From: Verrucomicrobiia bacterium | GTDB lineage: Bacteria; Verrucomicrobiota; Verrucomicrobiia; CAIQCK01 | NCBI GenBank assembly: GCA_026417675.1 | Contig: JAOACV010000011.1 | Span: forward strand, 353-14,922 | Direction: 5' to 3' | Length of the DNA: 14,570 nt | Part shown: positions 7,602 to 14,128 of the stretch, in pieces | Position numbering within the stretch: position 1 is the stretch's first letter | Layout: each line of letters opens with the position of its first letter | Program-made: the position numbers and the translations under genes | The notes under the pieces: generated by a model | The model's database searches: none | Seen by the model: only the letters and a program-made list of their open reading frames with translations | Told to the model about the DNA's origin: nothing

Positions 7602-8624
7602 CTATTCCCTCCCGTTCGCCAATTCCCGCACCACCGCCTCGACGCCCGACGCCACGCGCGCCAACATCTCGTAGTTCACTTTATCAGCCGTGTCGGTGGG
7701 TTCGTGGTAGTGGGGGTAACGATACGGAGCGGTGTCGGTGATCATGAAAGCGCGGTAGCCATGGCGCCAGAAGGAACCGTGGTCGGACCAGTCCACGCCA
7801 GGCACGAACGCGAACGTCGCACAGGTTTCCAGCGGCACGTCGCAGTGCGAGCGGAACACGCGCGCGGCGCGGCCCATCAGCGCGCGCGACGACATGTTGC
7901 CCACGAAAGCGATGAAGTTGCCGCAGTCGGGGTAGAAAAAACTGAAGAGCGGCGGATACTTTTGGCTGCCCGGACGGTCGCTGAACCAGCCAATGGTCTC
8001 CAACGAAATCATCATGCGCAGGTTCTCGCCGCGCGCGCGGCAGGCTTTCGCATAGACGCGGCTGCCCATCTGCTCGCCGGGAAAGAACGGCGGTTCTTCG
8101 TTGGCGAATGCCACGAAACGGAGCGTGCGCGCGAGCTGCCGGCTGGCGAATCGTCGCGCCAGCTCCAGCAGGGCCGCCACACCGCTGCCGTTGTCGTTGG
8201 CGCCCGGCGAGCCATAAACCGAGTCGTAGTGCGCGCCCACAACGACGATTTGATCCGGCCATCGTTGCCCCGAACGCTCCACGATCAGGTTGGCGCAAGA
8301 AATCCGCTGAACCTCGTAGCGTTGCCACTGGACCTCATAGCCGCCCTCGCGCAGGACACGCGCAATGTAATCGGCGGCCTGTTGATACGCGCGCGGCCGA
8401 TAGATGTTGCGCTCTCCGATGTCTCCGGCCAACACGCGCACATGGGCCGCGAGACGCTCCCGCGCTTGTTTCAGTTCCTCTACGTTCACATTCATCGCGC
8501 CACCTCCACCTCCGGAACCGCACCAGCGACACATGTAAAACAACCCTGCTGCGACCGCGCCGGCCACGAGAGCCAGCGCCACCACGATTCGCAGAACTGA
8601 GTGAACCGACGCTGCCAGTCTCAT
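7602..8624 (-). CDS. M28 family zinc metallopeptidase, exported or membrane-anchored
   Basis: A 340-residue M28-type aminopeptidase or glutaminyl-cyclase-like enzyme. Residues 8-30 form an N-terminal hydrophobic helix followed by a Gly-rich linker, so the catalytic domain should lie outside the cytoplasmic membrane. The di-zinc site is visible: GAHYDS (His132), GANDNGSG (Asp144, bridging), ANEEP (Glu176 general base, Glu177 ligand), SLETIG (Glu209 in the usual Asp/Glu ligand position) and HYHEPTDT (His307). With all ligands present it should be active; M28 enzymes release N-terminal residues from peptides or cyclise N-terminal glutamine, and the sequence does not decide between them. It lies 47 bases downstream of the ceramidase-like gene on the same strand. 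No clear Shine-Dalgarno precedes ATG 8624. An internal Met44 start would remove the export signal and is less likely. Confidence 0.88.
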   Translation of the reverse strand: MRLAASVHSVLRIVVALALVAGAVAAGLFYMCRWCGSGGGGGAMNVNVEELKQARERLAAHVRVLAGDIGERNIYRPRAYQQAADYIARVLREGGYEVQWQRYEVQRISCANLIVERSGQRWPDQIVVVGAHYDSVYGSPGANDNGSGVAALLELARRFASRQLARTLRFVAFANEEPPFFPGEQMGSRVYAKACRARGENLRMMISLETIGWFSDRPGSQKYPPLFSFFYPDCGNFIAFVGNMSSRALMGRAARVFRSHCDVPLETCATFAFVPGVDWSDHGSFWRHGYRAFMITDTAPYRYPHYHEPTDTADKVNYEMLARVASGVEAVVRELANGRE

Positions 8625-8671
8625 GAGGACATGCCGTTACCCAGGACGCGCTGACAGGATTTCGGGCGCGT

Positions 8672-9973
8672 TCAACGCGCGCGCAACCGGCTCTCAAGTT
8701 CGCGGACCTTGCTGACGATGCGCTCCTCGATGTCGGGCTTGTAATCGGGCGCCTCGTAGCCGCCCTCTTTCAACACGCGCAGGCTGGGGATGTAGCCGCC
8801 GTAGTCGTTGGAGTAACCGGCGACCCAAACGACGCCTTTGCCGGCCAGCTCGCGCTTCAACCGCAGCGAGTAGTCCACCACCACCTCGGCGCCAAGCGCC
8901 ACCAGCGTCAGGTCGTCGCCGAAGCGGATGACCTGCACCGGATAGTTGCGGGCCGGAACGGGCCTTTTCGGGTCTTTCTGCACGCGCTCCAGCGTGACGT
9001 GTTCGAGCGCGGCCCGGATCGGCCCGCGCACCGGACGCACGTGCGCCGCCATCGCGGCTTCGACCGCGTAGGCCAGCGTGCGGCCGTGATGCTGCGCGAA
9101 CTCCAGCGGCCTGACGTAGGGCACCATGTAATGTCGCGGGTAGGGATTCTGGTCGGCGCCGCAGCCTGCCATGAACATCGCCGTCAGTCCCGCCCGGCCG
9201 TTTTGCAGCGTCTCCTGCGCAAAGCCGGCGTAGTCGCCGTTGAACTCGTAGCGCGGGATGTTGTTGGTCATCGAGACCGAACTGAGCGTGGTATTGTGGC
9301 AGGCGTAGCTGAAGAGCACGGCGCAAAGGTTCGTGCCCGGCGATTGCACCATGAGCACCGGCACGTTGTGGTCCACCGGGCCGTCGGGGTTCGGCGCTTT
9401 TTTGGCGTTCGGGTCTGTCGCCGGCAACTGGTAGTTGCGGCGGCGGTTCATCGCGAAGCCGCAACGCGCGCGGGCCTGGCTGAGCTGCGCGGGGGCGAGC
9501 CTGCCGACCGCTTCGTCAATAATGCGCGCCAGCCGTTCCTGCAGAAACGCCGTGTAGTGGCCGGCGGCGTTTTCGCCTTCCTTGATCTCGCGATACTCCG
9601 GCCCGCAATGGGTGTGCGAGGCGTTCATCAGCAGGCGCTCCGGCGGCAGCTTGTGGCGCTCGGCGGCGTGCTTCTCGACGAACTGGCGCAGCCACGGCCT
9701 CACGCCGATGAGGTCCATCGTGATAATCACCAGCCGCGTGCCCTCCTCGTCCTCCAGTGCCAGCGCCTTGGCAAAAAGGTCTTGAGCCGTTCCGTGTGAA
9801 GGCGATTTGCGGGCGGCATAGCCCGCCATCCACATGTTCGTCTGCGGCGTGATGACGGCGGAAGCGACGCCTGCCTTCCAGAGGTAGTTCGTAGCGGCGG
9901 TCGCGCCGAGACTGCGGCTCGCCACAAGGCCCAGTCCGACGACCCACAGTGCGATCAGTTTCATGGCGTTCAT
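8672..9973 (-). CDS. Neutral/alkaline ceramidase-like amidohydrolase, exported
   Basis: A 433-residue protein of the neutral ceramidase N-terminal domain family. It starts MNAMKLIALWVVGLGLVASR (signal peptide to about residue 25), then YLWKAGVASAVITP, the usual opening of the domain. Zinc-site residues match the family: NASHTHCGP (His120, His122), YACHNTT (His226), LGAEVVVDY (Glu363) and SNDYGGYIP (Tyr391/Tyr394). The stretch where true ceramidases carry GDxSPN with the nucleophilic Ser reads GCGADQNPYPR here, without that serine. The substrate may therefore not be ceramide. The frame is open 132 codons further upstream, but that region is the antisense-free overlap with the esterase gene and is not coding in this frame; ATG 9971-9973 overlaps the esterase stop as ATGA, implying translational coupling. 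ATG 9962-9964 is an alternative start. Confidence 0.82.
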   Translation of the reverse strand: MNAMKLIALWVVGLGLVASRSLGATAATNYLWKAGVASAVITPQTNMWMAGYAARKSPSHGTAQDLFAKALALEDEEGTRLVIITMDLIGVRPWLRQFVEKHAAERHKLPPERLLMNASHTHCGPEYREIKEGENAAGHYTAFLQERLARIIDEAVGRLAPAQLSQARARCGFAMNRRRNYQLPATDPNAKKAPNPDGPVDHNVPVLMVQSPGTNLCAVLFSYACHNTTLSSVSMTNNIPRYEFNGDYAGFAQETLQNGRAGLTAMFMAGCGADQNPYPRHYMVPYVRPLEFAQHHGRTLAYAVEAAMAAHVRPVRGPIRAALEHVTLERVQKDPKRPVPARNYPVQVIRFGDDLTLVALGAEVVVDYSLRLKRELAGKGVVWVAGYSNDYGGYIPSLRVLKEGGYEAPDYKPDIEERIVSKVRELESRLRAR

Positions 9974-10767
9974 TGTGCGGTGAGTCTCTTGAAAGCCTCG
10001 GCGTAACGTCTTCCGAGTTCGCGGTAAGAATCGCTGTCGAAGTGGACCTTGTCTCCTCGGTGTTTCAAGCCGGCGGAACTGACAAAGGCCGTCCGCGGCA
10101 CTTTGGCGGGAAGGTCGCGATGCGCCTTGTCCACCCGCCTGTGGGCATCGTCCCAAGGCCGGTCGGGGAACTGGCCCATCTGGCCGGCGATGAAGGGAAC
10201 CTCCGGCGCGTCGAGTTCCCGGCGCAGGCGGGCGATGAGATCGTGCAGCTTCGCCTCGTAGGATGGGGCGAGCTTTTCCGTTGAATCCGACTCTCCTTGA
10301 TGCCAGAGGATGCCTTTGAGCACGCCGGCCTTCAGCGCGAGCTTCGCGCGACGGATGGCGTCGTCCCACGGATGGCTCTTGGTTGGCGGATAAAACTCGC
10401 CGGGCCGCCAGCTATCAATCGGCGAGCCGCCCACCGCGCACGGGATGAGGCCCACGACAATGCCGGGGGTGGCTTCGGCAATCAGCACGCCGAACGTTTT
10501 GCCGAGACCGGTCCCCGCGGCGGGTTTGTCGAAGTGCAACGGTTCCACTGCGGGCGTCCACTCCCCGGCCTTGTTAAGCATGAGAACCCTCGGATGCGGC
10601 GTTCGGTCTTTCTCCCCGATGACACCGCGCCCGGCCATGTTGGACTGACCGATGAGCAAGAAAAGGTGAAACTTTTCTTTCGGCGGCAGATTGAGTGGCC
10701 CGGCCGAAAATGCGGGCATACACAGCAACAGGGCGACGCCGGCGATGGCAATTGGTTGCGCGCGCAT
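9970..10767 (-). CDS. SGNH-fold sialate O-acetylesterase/acetylxylan esterase-like protein
   Basis: A 265-residue exported esterase. Residues 1-22 are a signal peptide (MRAQPIAIAGVALLLCMPAF). The SGNH/SASA (CE6-like) blocks are intact: LLIGQSNMAGRG with nucleophile Ser42, CAVGGSPIDSW at 110-120, LWHQGESD at 154-161 and DKVHFDSDSY with the DxxH pair Asp239 and His242. Such enzymes remove O-acetyl groups from sialic acid, xylan or other sugars. The neighbouring fucosidase suggests an acetylated, fucose-containing glycan as target (inference). GGGAG at about 10778-10782 lies 10 bases before ATG 10767 on the minus strand. Its TGA stop (9970-9972) overlaps the next start in an ATGA junction. The gene lies 128 bases downstream of the fucosidase gene. 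Confidence 0.87.
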   Translation of the reverse strand: MRAQPIAIAGVALLLCMPAFSAGPLNLPPKEKFHLFLLIGQSNMAGRGVIGEKDRTPHPRVLMLNKAGEWTPAVEPLHFDKPAAGTGLGKTFGVLIAEATPGIVVGLIPCAVGGSPIDSWRPGEFYPPTKSHPWDDAIRRAKLALKAGVLKGILWHQGESDSTEKLAPSYEAKLHDLIARLRRELDAPEVPFIAGQMGQFPDRPWDDAHRRVDKAHRDLPAKVPRTAFVSSAGLKHRGDKVHFDSDSYRELGRRYAEAFKRLTAQ

Positions 10768-10895
10768 TGGGTCACTTCTCCCAGGTTCTTTTCACTGCAC
10801 CGTTGGTGGGCCTTGGTCTTTCTCCTTGTTCGTTTTCGGGCGGCGGATCCGGGCGGCGCCTGCGTGGTGCATGGGGTTTCACGGGACAACGCATC

Positions 10896-12305
10896 TCACT
10901 TCTGCCAGTCGGTTACGCCATCCGCGTTCGACGCGGGTTGGGCGATTTCCTCCAACGGTCGGTCGAATTCCAACCTCACGACCAACACCGTGTTGGCCAT
11001 CTCGTTCGCCGGCAGGCGACGCAAGCGCAAATAGGCTTTCTGCTCCACATGATCGCTCGGCACCATGTTTAAGGCCCACTCCACCTTGCGACCGTCGTTG
11101 AGCAGCACCGCGCTCTTGGGCGCAACGTTGATCGGCTTGAGCTTCACCGCGTCGCCCACGGGGTCCTTGTGCAGATGCACATAGAGCGTCCGGTCGCGGC
11201 GCGTGAGCAGGACGTTGCGGTTGGAGGTCAGATGCGACGCCGGCTCGACGCCTTCGAGCGACTCTTTCACCGCGCCATACCATTTGCCGATGCGCTTAAG
11301 GATCGCCGCCGCCGGTTCGGGGATGGTTCCCTCCGCCGTTGGACCGACATTGAGCGGGTAGTTCGCGTCGCGGGCCAGATAGCGGTCAATGCTCCGCATC
11401 AGGTGCCGGTCGCTGTAGTAGTCCTCGTCCTTGCGATAGCCCCAGCTTTCCATGCCGACCGACTGGCAGGCCTCAGTCGGACGGTCAAACCCTTGCGCCT
11501 CGGCCGCGCCGCTGTCGTAATCGCGCTTCGGCGTGCCGAAGTCGCCCTCGTCGAACCCGCGGTTGTTGATGACGGCCTTCGGCTGGAGCTTGCGGATCAT
11601 GTCGTTGATCGAGCGGTCCACGTGCTTGCGCACGTTCATGTCCCACCAGAACCCGTGAACCTCGCCATAGTTGGTGCATAGCTCGCGCACCTGCGCCCGG
11701 AGGAAATCGAGATACTTGTTCCAGTCCGGCTGGTCCTGCGGCTGCGGCGGCAGCTCGTGATGCCGGCCTTGGTTCGGATAATGAGGGTGGTTCCAGTCCG
11801 CGATGGAGTAATAAAGGCAGAGCGGCACGCCGCGACGGTGACACGCGTCGGCGAGTAGCTTGACGATGTCGCGTCCGTAGGGCGTGTTCATCGTCTTGAA
11901 CGCCGTCTGCTTGGTGTCCCACAGGCAAAACCCGTCGTGATGCTTCGTCGCCAAGCAGATGTATCTCATGCCTGTTTCCTGCATCAGATCGAGCCATGCG
12001 TCCGGTTTGAACTTCACCGGGTTCCACCGCCGCGCCAGCTTCACGAACTCGGCGCGCGGCACGCGGGCGCGCCACTGCTCTTGCTCATGGAACCCGTGAA
12101 TCGCATACAGGCCCCAATGCACGAACATCCCGAACCGCTTTTCGAAAAACCAATCACGACCGTCGCCAAACCGCTTCGGCCGCCTCGGCGCGACCGCCTT
12201 GACTGCCACTTTGCCACCCCCGTTCGCCGAGGCACCGATTCCAAGGTTCAACCCGGTGGCCAACGCGCCGCCAGCCATGAGTTGCAGGAATGATCGTCGT
12301 TGCAT
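10896..12305 (-). CDS. Alpha-L-fucosidase, GH29, Tat-exported
   Basis: A 469-residue glycoside hydrolase. ATG 12305 is chosen because it starts a twin-arginine signal, MQRRSFLQLMAGGALATG, running to about residue 27; the frame is open 57 codons further upstream without recognisable content. GH29 landmarks follow: FGMFVHWGLYA (about 58-68), ATKHHDGFCLWDT (119-131), DIVKLLADACHRRGV, YYSIADWNHPHYP (165-177), EVHGFWWDMN with the expected nucleophile Asp222, CQSVGMESWGYR and YPLNVGPTAEGTIP (316-329). The residue after the nucleophile is Met where Gly is common. It should release terminal L-fucose with retention from glycans, folded before export. It is the first gene of the minus-strand hydrolase block, divergent from tRNA-Pro. 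No clear Shine-Dalgarno or promoter was found for it in the 249-base divergent gap. Confidence 0.92.
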   Translation of the reverse strand: MQRRSFLQLMAGGALATGLNLGIGASANGGGKVAVKAVAPRRPKRFGDGRDWFFEKRFGMFVHWGLYAIHGFHEQEQWRARVPRAEFVKLARRWNPVKFKPDAWLDLMQETGMRYICLATKHHDGFCLWDTKQTAFKTMNTPYGRDIVKLLADACHRRGVPLCLYYSIADWNHPHYPNQGRHHELPPQPQDQPDWNKYLDFLRAQVRELCTNYGEVHGFWWDMNVRKHVDRSINDMIRKLQPKAVINNRGFDEGDFGTPKRDYDSGAAEAQGFDRPTEACQSVGMESWGYRKDEDYYSDRHLMRSIDRYLARDANYPLNVGPTAEGTIPEPAAAILKRIGKWYGAVKESLEGVEPASHLTSNRNVLLTRRDRTLYVHLHKDPVGDAVKLKPINVAPKSAVLLNDGRKVEWALNMVPSDHVEQKAYLRLRRLPANEMANTVLVVRLEFDRPLEEIAQPASNADGVTDWQK

Positions 12306-12502
12306 GAACACCGGCTCAGTTTTCAACACAACCCGCCCGTTTGTAAACCACGAATCCGCAGGAAACGCGAAGTGTTTTGCCTGTGGCTCTGGTCGGCGAT
12401 GGGATGAGAGTGGCATCAAGAAGAAAGCCACGGGACTTGGCATCCCTCTCCCGGTCACACGAGAAGGTTGCGCCACCGCGCCGGTGTTCGATGCTCAACG
12501 TC

Positions 12503-12531
12503 TTTACAGTCACCGCCGCAGCCGGTAGTCT
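12503..12531 (+). promoter_or_regulatory. Candidate sigma-70 promoter of tRNA-Pro
   Basis: TTTACA (12503-12508), a 17-base spacer and TAGTCT (12526-12531) would start transcription about 17 bases before the tRNA. The -35 is good (5 of 6) but the -10 matches only 3 of 6, so this is tentative. Confidence 0.35.
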
Positions 12532-12554
12532 TTTGCCGATTCGCGATTCCCTGT

Positions 12555-12631
12555 CGGGGCGTAGCGCAGCTTGGTAGCGCGCCTGCCTTGGGCGCAGGAG
12601 GTCCCGGGTTCAAATCCCGGCGCCCCGACCA
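12555..12631 (+). tRNA. tRNA-Pro (anticodon UGG)
   Basis: The 77 bases fold as a complete cloverleaf. The acceptor stem CGGGGCG (12555-12561) pairs with CGCCCCG (12621-12627), with the C1-G72 pair typical of bacterial tRNA-Pro. The D arm GCGC/GCGC encloses AGCTTGGTA. The anticodon stem CCTGC/GCAGG holds the loop CTTGGGC, with anticodon TGG at 12589-12591. The T arm CCGGG/CCCGG has the loop TTCAAAT. Discriminator A and an encoded CCA end the gene. It should read CCA and, by wobble, other proline codons. No second copy of its 3' end is seen in the window, so there is no sign of use as an integration site here. Confidence 0.98.
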
Positions 12632-12708
12632 TCTTGGATTCACGCGAACTGTGCGAAGGAGGTTTGCTCGGTCACAATGACGGCAACGTCTTTCCATTTG
12701 TCCGGCAT

Positions 12709-12743
12709 TGCGTCTTGACGCACACACGCCGGAGGTGGATAGT
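12709..12743 (+). promoter_or_regulatory. Candidate sigma-70 promoter overlapped by a palindrome
   Basis: TTGACG (12715-12720, 5 of 6 matches), a 17-base spacer and GATAGT (12738-12743, 4 of 6) predict a plus-strand transcript from about 12750. The -35 lies within the palindrome TGCGTCTTGACGCA (12709-12722), the form expected of a repressor or activator site, though it could also be a small hairpin with a CTTG loop. The nearest gene downstream is the membrane protein at 13101. Confidence 0.4.
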
Positions 12744-12751
12744 GTGCCCGC

Positions 12752-12779
12752 ACACGCGTGGCGATCAATCGGCGCGTGT
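12752..12779 (+). repeat. 7 bp perfect inverted repeat (hairpin 1)
   Basis: ACACGCG (12752-12758) pairs with CGCGTGT (12773-12779). The 14-base loop contains a further CGAT/ATCG complementarity (12762-12765 with 12768-12771). It begins about where a transcript from the candidate promoter would start. Confidence 0.5.
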
Positions 12780-12787
12780 ATAAAGGG

Positions 12788-12810
12788 TCTGAGGCGCCGT
12801 AGCCCTCAGA
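12788..12810 (+). repeat. 7 bp perfect inverted repeat (hairpin 2)
   Basis: TCTGAGG (12788-12794) pairs with CCTCAGA (12804-12810) around a nine-base loop. No T run follows, so it is not an intrinsic terminator. Confidence 0.5.
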
Positions 12811-12817
12811 GGCCGTA

Positions 12818-12877
12818 GGATGGTCGGGCCGCCATCCGATGAAAACAATTGCAGCGTTTGCAATGACACATCGGATG
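12818..12877 (+). repeat. Nested and mutually exclusive hairpins
   Basis: CATCCGATG (12833-12841) pairs perfectly with CATCGGATG (12869-12877). Inside its loop ATTGCA (12848-12853) pairs with TGCAAT (12859-12864) around GCGTT, giving a two-tier 9 + 6 bp stem. A competing stem joins GGATGG (12818-12823) to CCATCC (12832-12837), using five of the same bases, so the two structures cannot form together. That arrangement resembles a switchable RNA leader, but no known riboswitch consensus is recognised. Confidence 0.5.
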
Positions 12878-12954
12878 CGTCAAGCATGTTCCGGAAAGCC
12901 AGCATTCTGCTGAGATTTCATTCCGTCTCGCTCCCCCTAAGCGTTGAGGTCTGT

Positions 12955-12968
12955 CCGGTCTTGACCGG
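12955..12968 (+). repeat. Palindrome with CTTG core
   Basis: CCGGT (12955-12959) and ACCGG (12964-12968) flank CTTG. The central eight bases GTCTTGAC are identical to the centre of the palindrome at 12709-12722. Confidence 0.45.
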
Positions 12969-13035
12969 CTCCTTGGCTGTCCTGCTTGCTTGCGGCAGCC
13001 AGTATGGCTTGGAAGGCGTGGCAGCGAGAGTCGCG

Positions 13036-13092
13036 TGCGCCCCGTGGGCAAAGGTTTGGGCGCAAGCCGATTCATTAACGCAAACCGCGTTA
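13036..13092 (+). repeat. Two hairpins before the membrane-protein gene
   Basis: TGCGCCC (13036-13042) pairs with GGGCGCA (13058-13064), 7 bp with a 15-base loop. TAACGC (13076-13081) pairs with GCGTTA (13087-13092), 6 bp with the loop AAACC, ending 8 bases before ATG 13101, where it could affect ribosome access. Neither is followed by a T run. Confidence 0.45.
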
Positions 13093-13100
13093 CTTGCACG

Positions 13101-13523
13101 ATGAATACGAGGCATTCTCTCGCGTTGATGGCCTATGCAGGACTGTTGATAATCCTGGCTGCCGTTCCTTCGTATATCGAGCCGGAGACCACTGCGCGGG
13201 CTTTTGGGTTCTGCTGCGTGGCCGGGTTCTTCTGTCTCTTGTGGGGCACTCTAGGACTTTTCGGTTTCCGCCGCCGCATTGGGGCGGGCCTGACCTTGGG
13301 TGCCATTGGCTTCGTGCTCCTCACGCAGGCGGTCACCCGCTGGATGCCCTCCGCTGGCGGCCAGCCATCGAGCCTGCTGCTGACGGTCTTGATCACCCTG
13401 CTGTTTTTCGTCACCGTAGGCTTGTTGGCGTGGATACTCCCGCGCGAGGATTTTACGTCCCGAAACACCACGGGTGCTCCTCCGAAGCGAGAGATCGGTG
13501 CGGCGACGCGCAAAGCCGCATGA
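13101..13523 (+). CDS. Small four-helix membrane protein, function unknown
   Basis: A 140-residue protein starting MNTRHSLALMAYAGLLIIL with four predicted membrane segments: about 6-25, 34-56, 60-80 and 89-112. Short polar loops separate them (IEPETTARA; RWMPSAGGQPSS), and a basic, probably cytoplasmic tail ends in KREIGAATRKAA. I recognise no family or catalytic motif. ATG 13101 is preferred over upstream in-frame starts because the extra residues would be polar and lie in the hairpin region. No Shine-Dalgarno is visible; a 6 bp hairpin ends 8 bases before the start. It is followed after 69 bases by the HPF-like gene on the same strand. Confidence 0.65.
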   Translation: MNTRHSLALMAYAGLLIILAAVPSYIEPETTARAFGFCCVAGFFCLLWGTLGLFGFRRRIGAGLTLGAIGFVLLTQAVTRWMPSAGGQPSSLLLTVLITLLFFVTVGLLAWILPREDFTSRNTTGAPPKREIGAATRKAA

Positions 13524-13592
13524 AAGCCGTCGTGTAACCAACCGGGTAACCATCCCGTCAGCCAACTCACCGAGATCCAATCCCAAAAGACC

Positions 13593-13955
13593 ATGAAGAT
13601 CGAAACGAGATTCCGCGGCATGAATGGCCGCAAAGAGCTTCGCTATTTCCTCAAGGAACAAATCGCCGAGCTGGCAGAGGCCCTTCCTGTTACCAGCGCC
13701 TTGGTGGTAGTGGAGCGCCAAAGCGACATGGCGCCAAGTTACTGGATTTATGTTCGGCTCGCCGTGCCGGGAAAGGACCTTTTTGCTTGCGGCCGCGACC
13801 ACACACCCCTCGGCGCATGGCTTAAGGCCCGTCACGAGGTGAACCGGGAAATCAAGCGCCGCAAAGCCCGGCTTGTGGCCAAGCGCAAGAGCAACATCCA
13901 ACTGCGTGGCGCGACCGGCAGGCGCGCAAACATTTCCGCATCTCACCGTGCATGA
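13593..13955 (+). CDS. HPF/RaiA-like ribosome-associated protein (S30AE fold)
   Basis: A 120-residue protein whose first 100 residues fit the beta-alpha-beta-beta-beta-alpha plan of short hibernation promoting factors: strand MKIETRFRG, helix GRKELRYFLKEQIAELAEAL, strands around ALVVVERQ, SYWIYVRLAVPG and KDLFACGRD, then a long basic helix ending REIKRRKARLVAKRKS. Family members bind the 30S decoding region and silence or dimerise ribosomes in stationary phase. There is no long-form C-terminal dimerisation domain. The last 20 residues (GATGRRANISASHRA) look less like family sequence and could follow a frameshift. The stop TGA overlaps ATG 13952 of the next small ORF. The assignment rests on fold pattern and basic helix rather than an exact motif; another small RNA-binding protein is possible. 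Confidence 0.6.
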   Translation: MKIETRFRGMNGRKELRYFLKEQIAELAEALPVTSALVVVERQSDMAPSYWIYVRLAVPGKDLFACGRDHTPLGAWLKARHEVNREIKRRKARLVAKRKSNIQLRGATGRRANISASHRA

Positions 13956-14128
13956 ATCCGGCGAGTCGTTTAAGCTGGATGCCCCGCGCAAGAAGCACTC
14001 AAGGCCAATACATCGCTGGCAGCGAAGATCGCGTCGAGTTGCTCCCCTTTGAGATCGAGGCCCCGTTCCGACGCGATTACTCACAGCGGCATAGCTCGTT
14101 TGGGCTATGGCATGAGCGGCAGAACTAA
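13952..14128 (+). CDS. 58-residue ORF overlapping the HPF-like gene (doubtful)
   Basis: The ATG at 13952-13954 overlaps the preceding TGA in an ATGA junction, a common coupling arrangement. The product has no recognised domain; its middle (GSEDRVELLPFEIEAPFRR) uses GC-ending codons like real genes here, while its first 15 residues look random. It ends at TAA 14126-14128, overlapping the next small ORF by 17 bases. It may be a real small protein or one segment of a frameshifted gene. Confidence 0.3.
   Translation: MNPASRLSWMPRARSTQGQYIAGSEDRVELLPFEIEAPFRRDYSQRHSSFGLWHERQN

Larger units (their letters stand above)
12632..13100 (+). other. 469-base region without a convincing protein gene, rich in inverted repeats
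   Basis: No reading frame here looks like a protein: the longest are 94-97 codons, on opposite strands, with no domain, signal peptide or ribosome binding site. What it does hold is a plausible promoter (12715-12743) with a palindrome on its -35, followed by hairpins at 12752-12779, 12788-12810, 12818-12837 or alternatively 12833-12877, 12955-12968, 12974-13001, 13036-13064 and 13076-13092, the last ending 8 bases before the next start codon. It may be a structured RNA, a long leader of the following gene, or a cluster of REP-like palindromes. Confidence 0.5.

Noticed and set aside
7467..8600. A 377-codon plus-strand frame opposite the M28 peptidase
   Set aside because: It is antisense to a gene with a complete metal site; no domain or start signal.
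9974..10369. N-terminal extension of the ceramidase-like frame by 132 codons
   Set aside because: The added part overlaps the acetylesterase gene in another frame and is Arg/Gly-rich; the signal peptide begins at ATG 9973 or 9964.
10837..10857. Short tandem repeat CGGGCGGC-GGATC-CGGGCGGC between the esterase and fucosidase genes
   Set aside because: It is only 1.6 copies of a 13-base GC-rich unit, easily chance in this composition, with no link to a start or promoter.
12555..12660. tRNA-Pro as a genomic-island attachment site
   Set aside because: No second copy of the tRNA 3' end, integrase or phage gene was seen in the window; an island boundary outside it cannot be excluded.
12820..13104. 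A 94-codon plus-strand ORF and the 97-codon ORF opposite it
   Set aside because: They have no domain, poor codon pattern and no ribosome binding site, and both run through the inverted-repeat region.
12709..13560. Integron attC sites around the small membrane-protein gene
   Set aside because: The inverted repeats prompted the idea, but no GTTRRRY/RYYYAAC core pair was found and no integrase is present.
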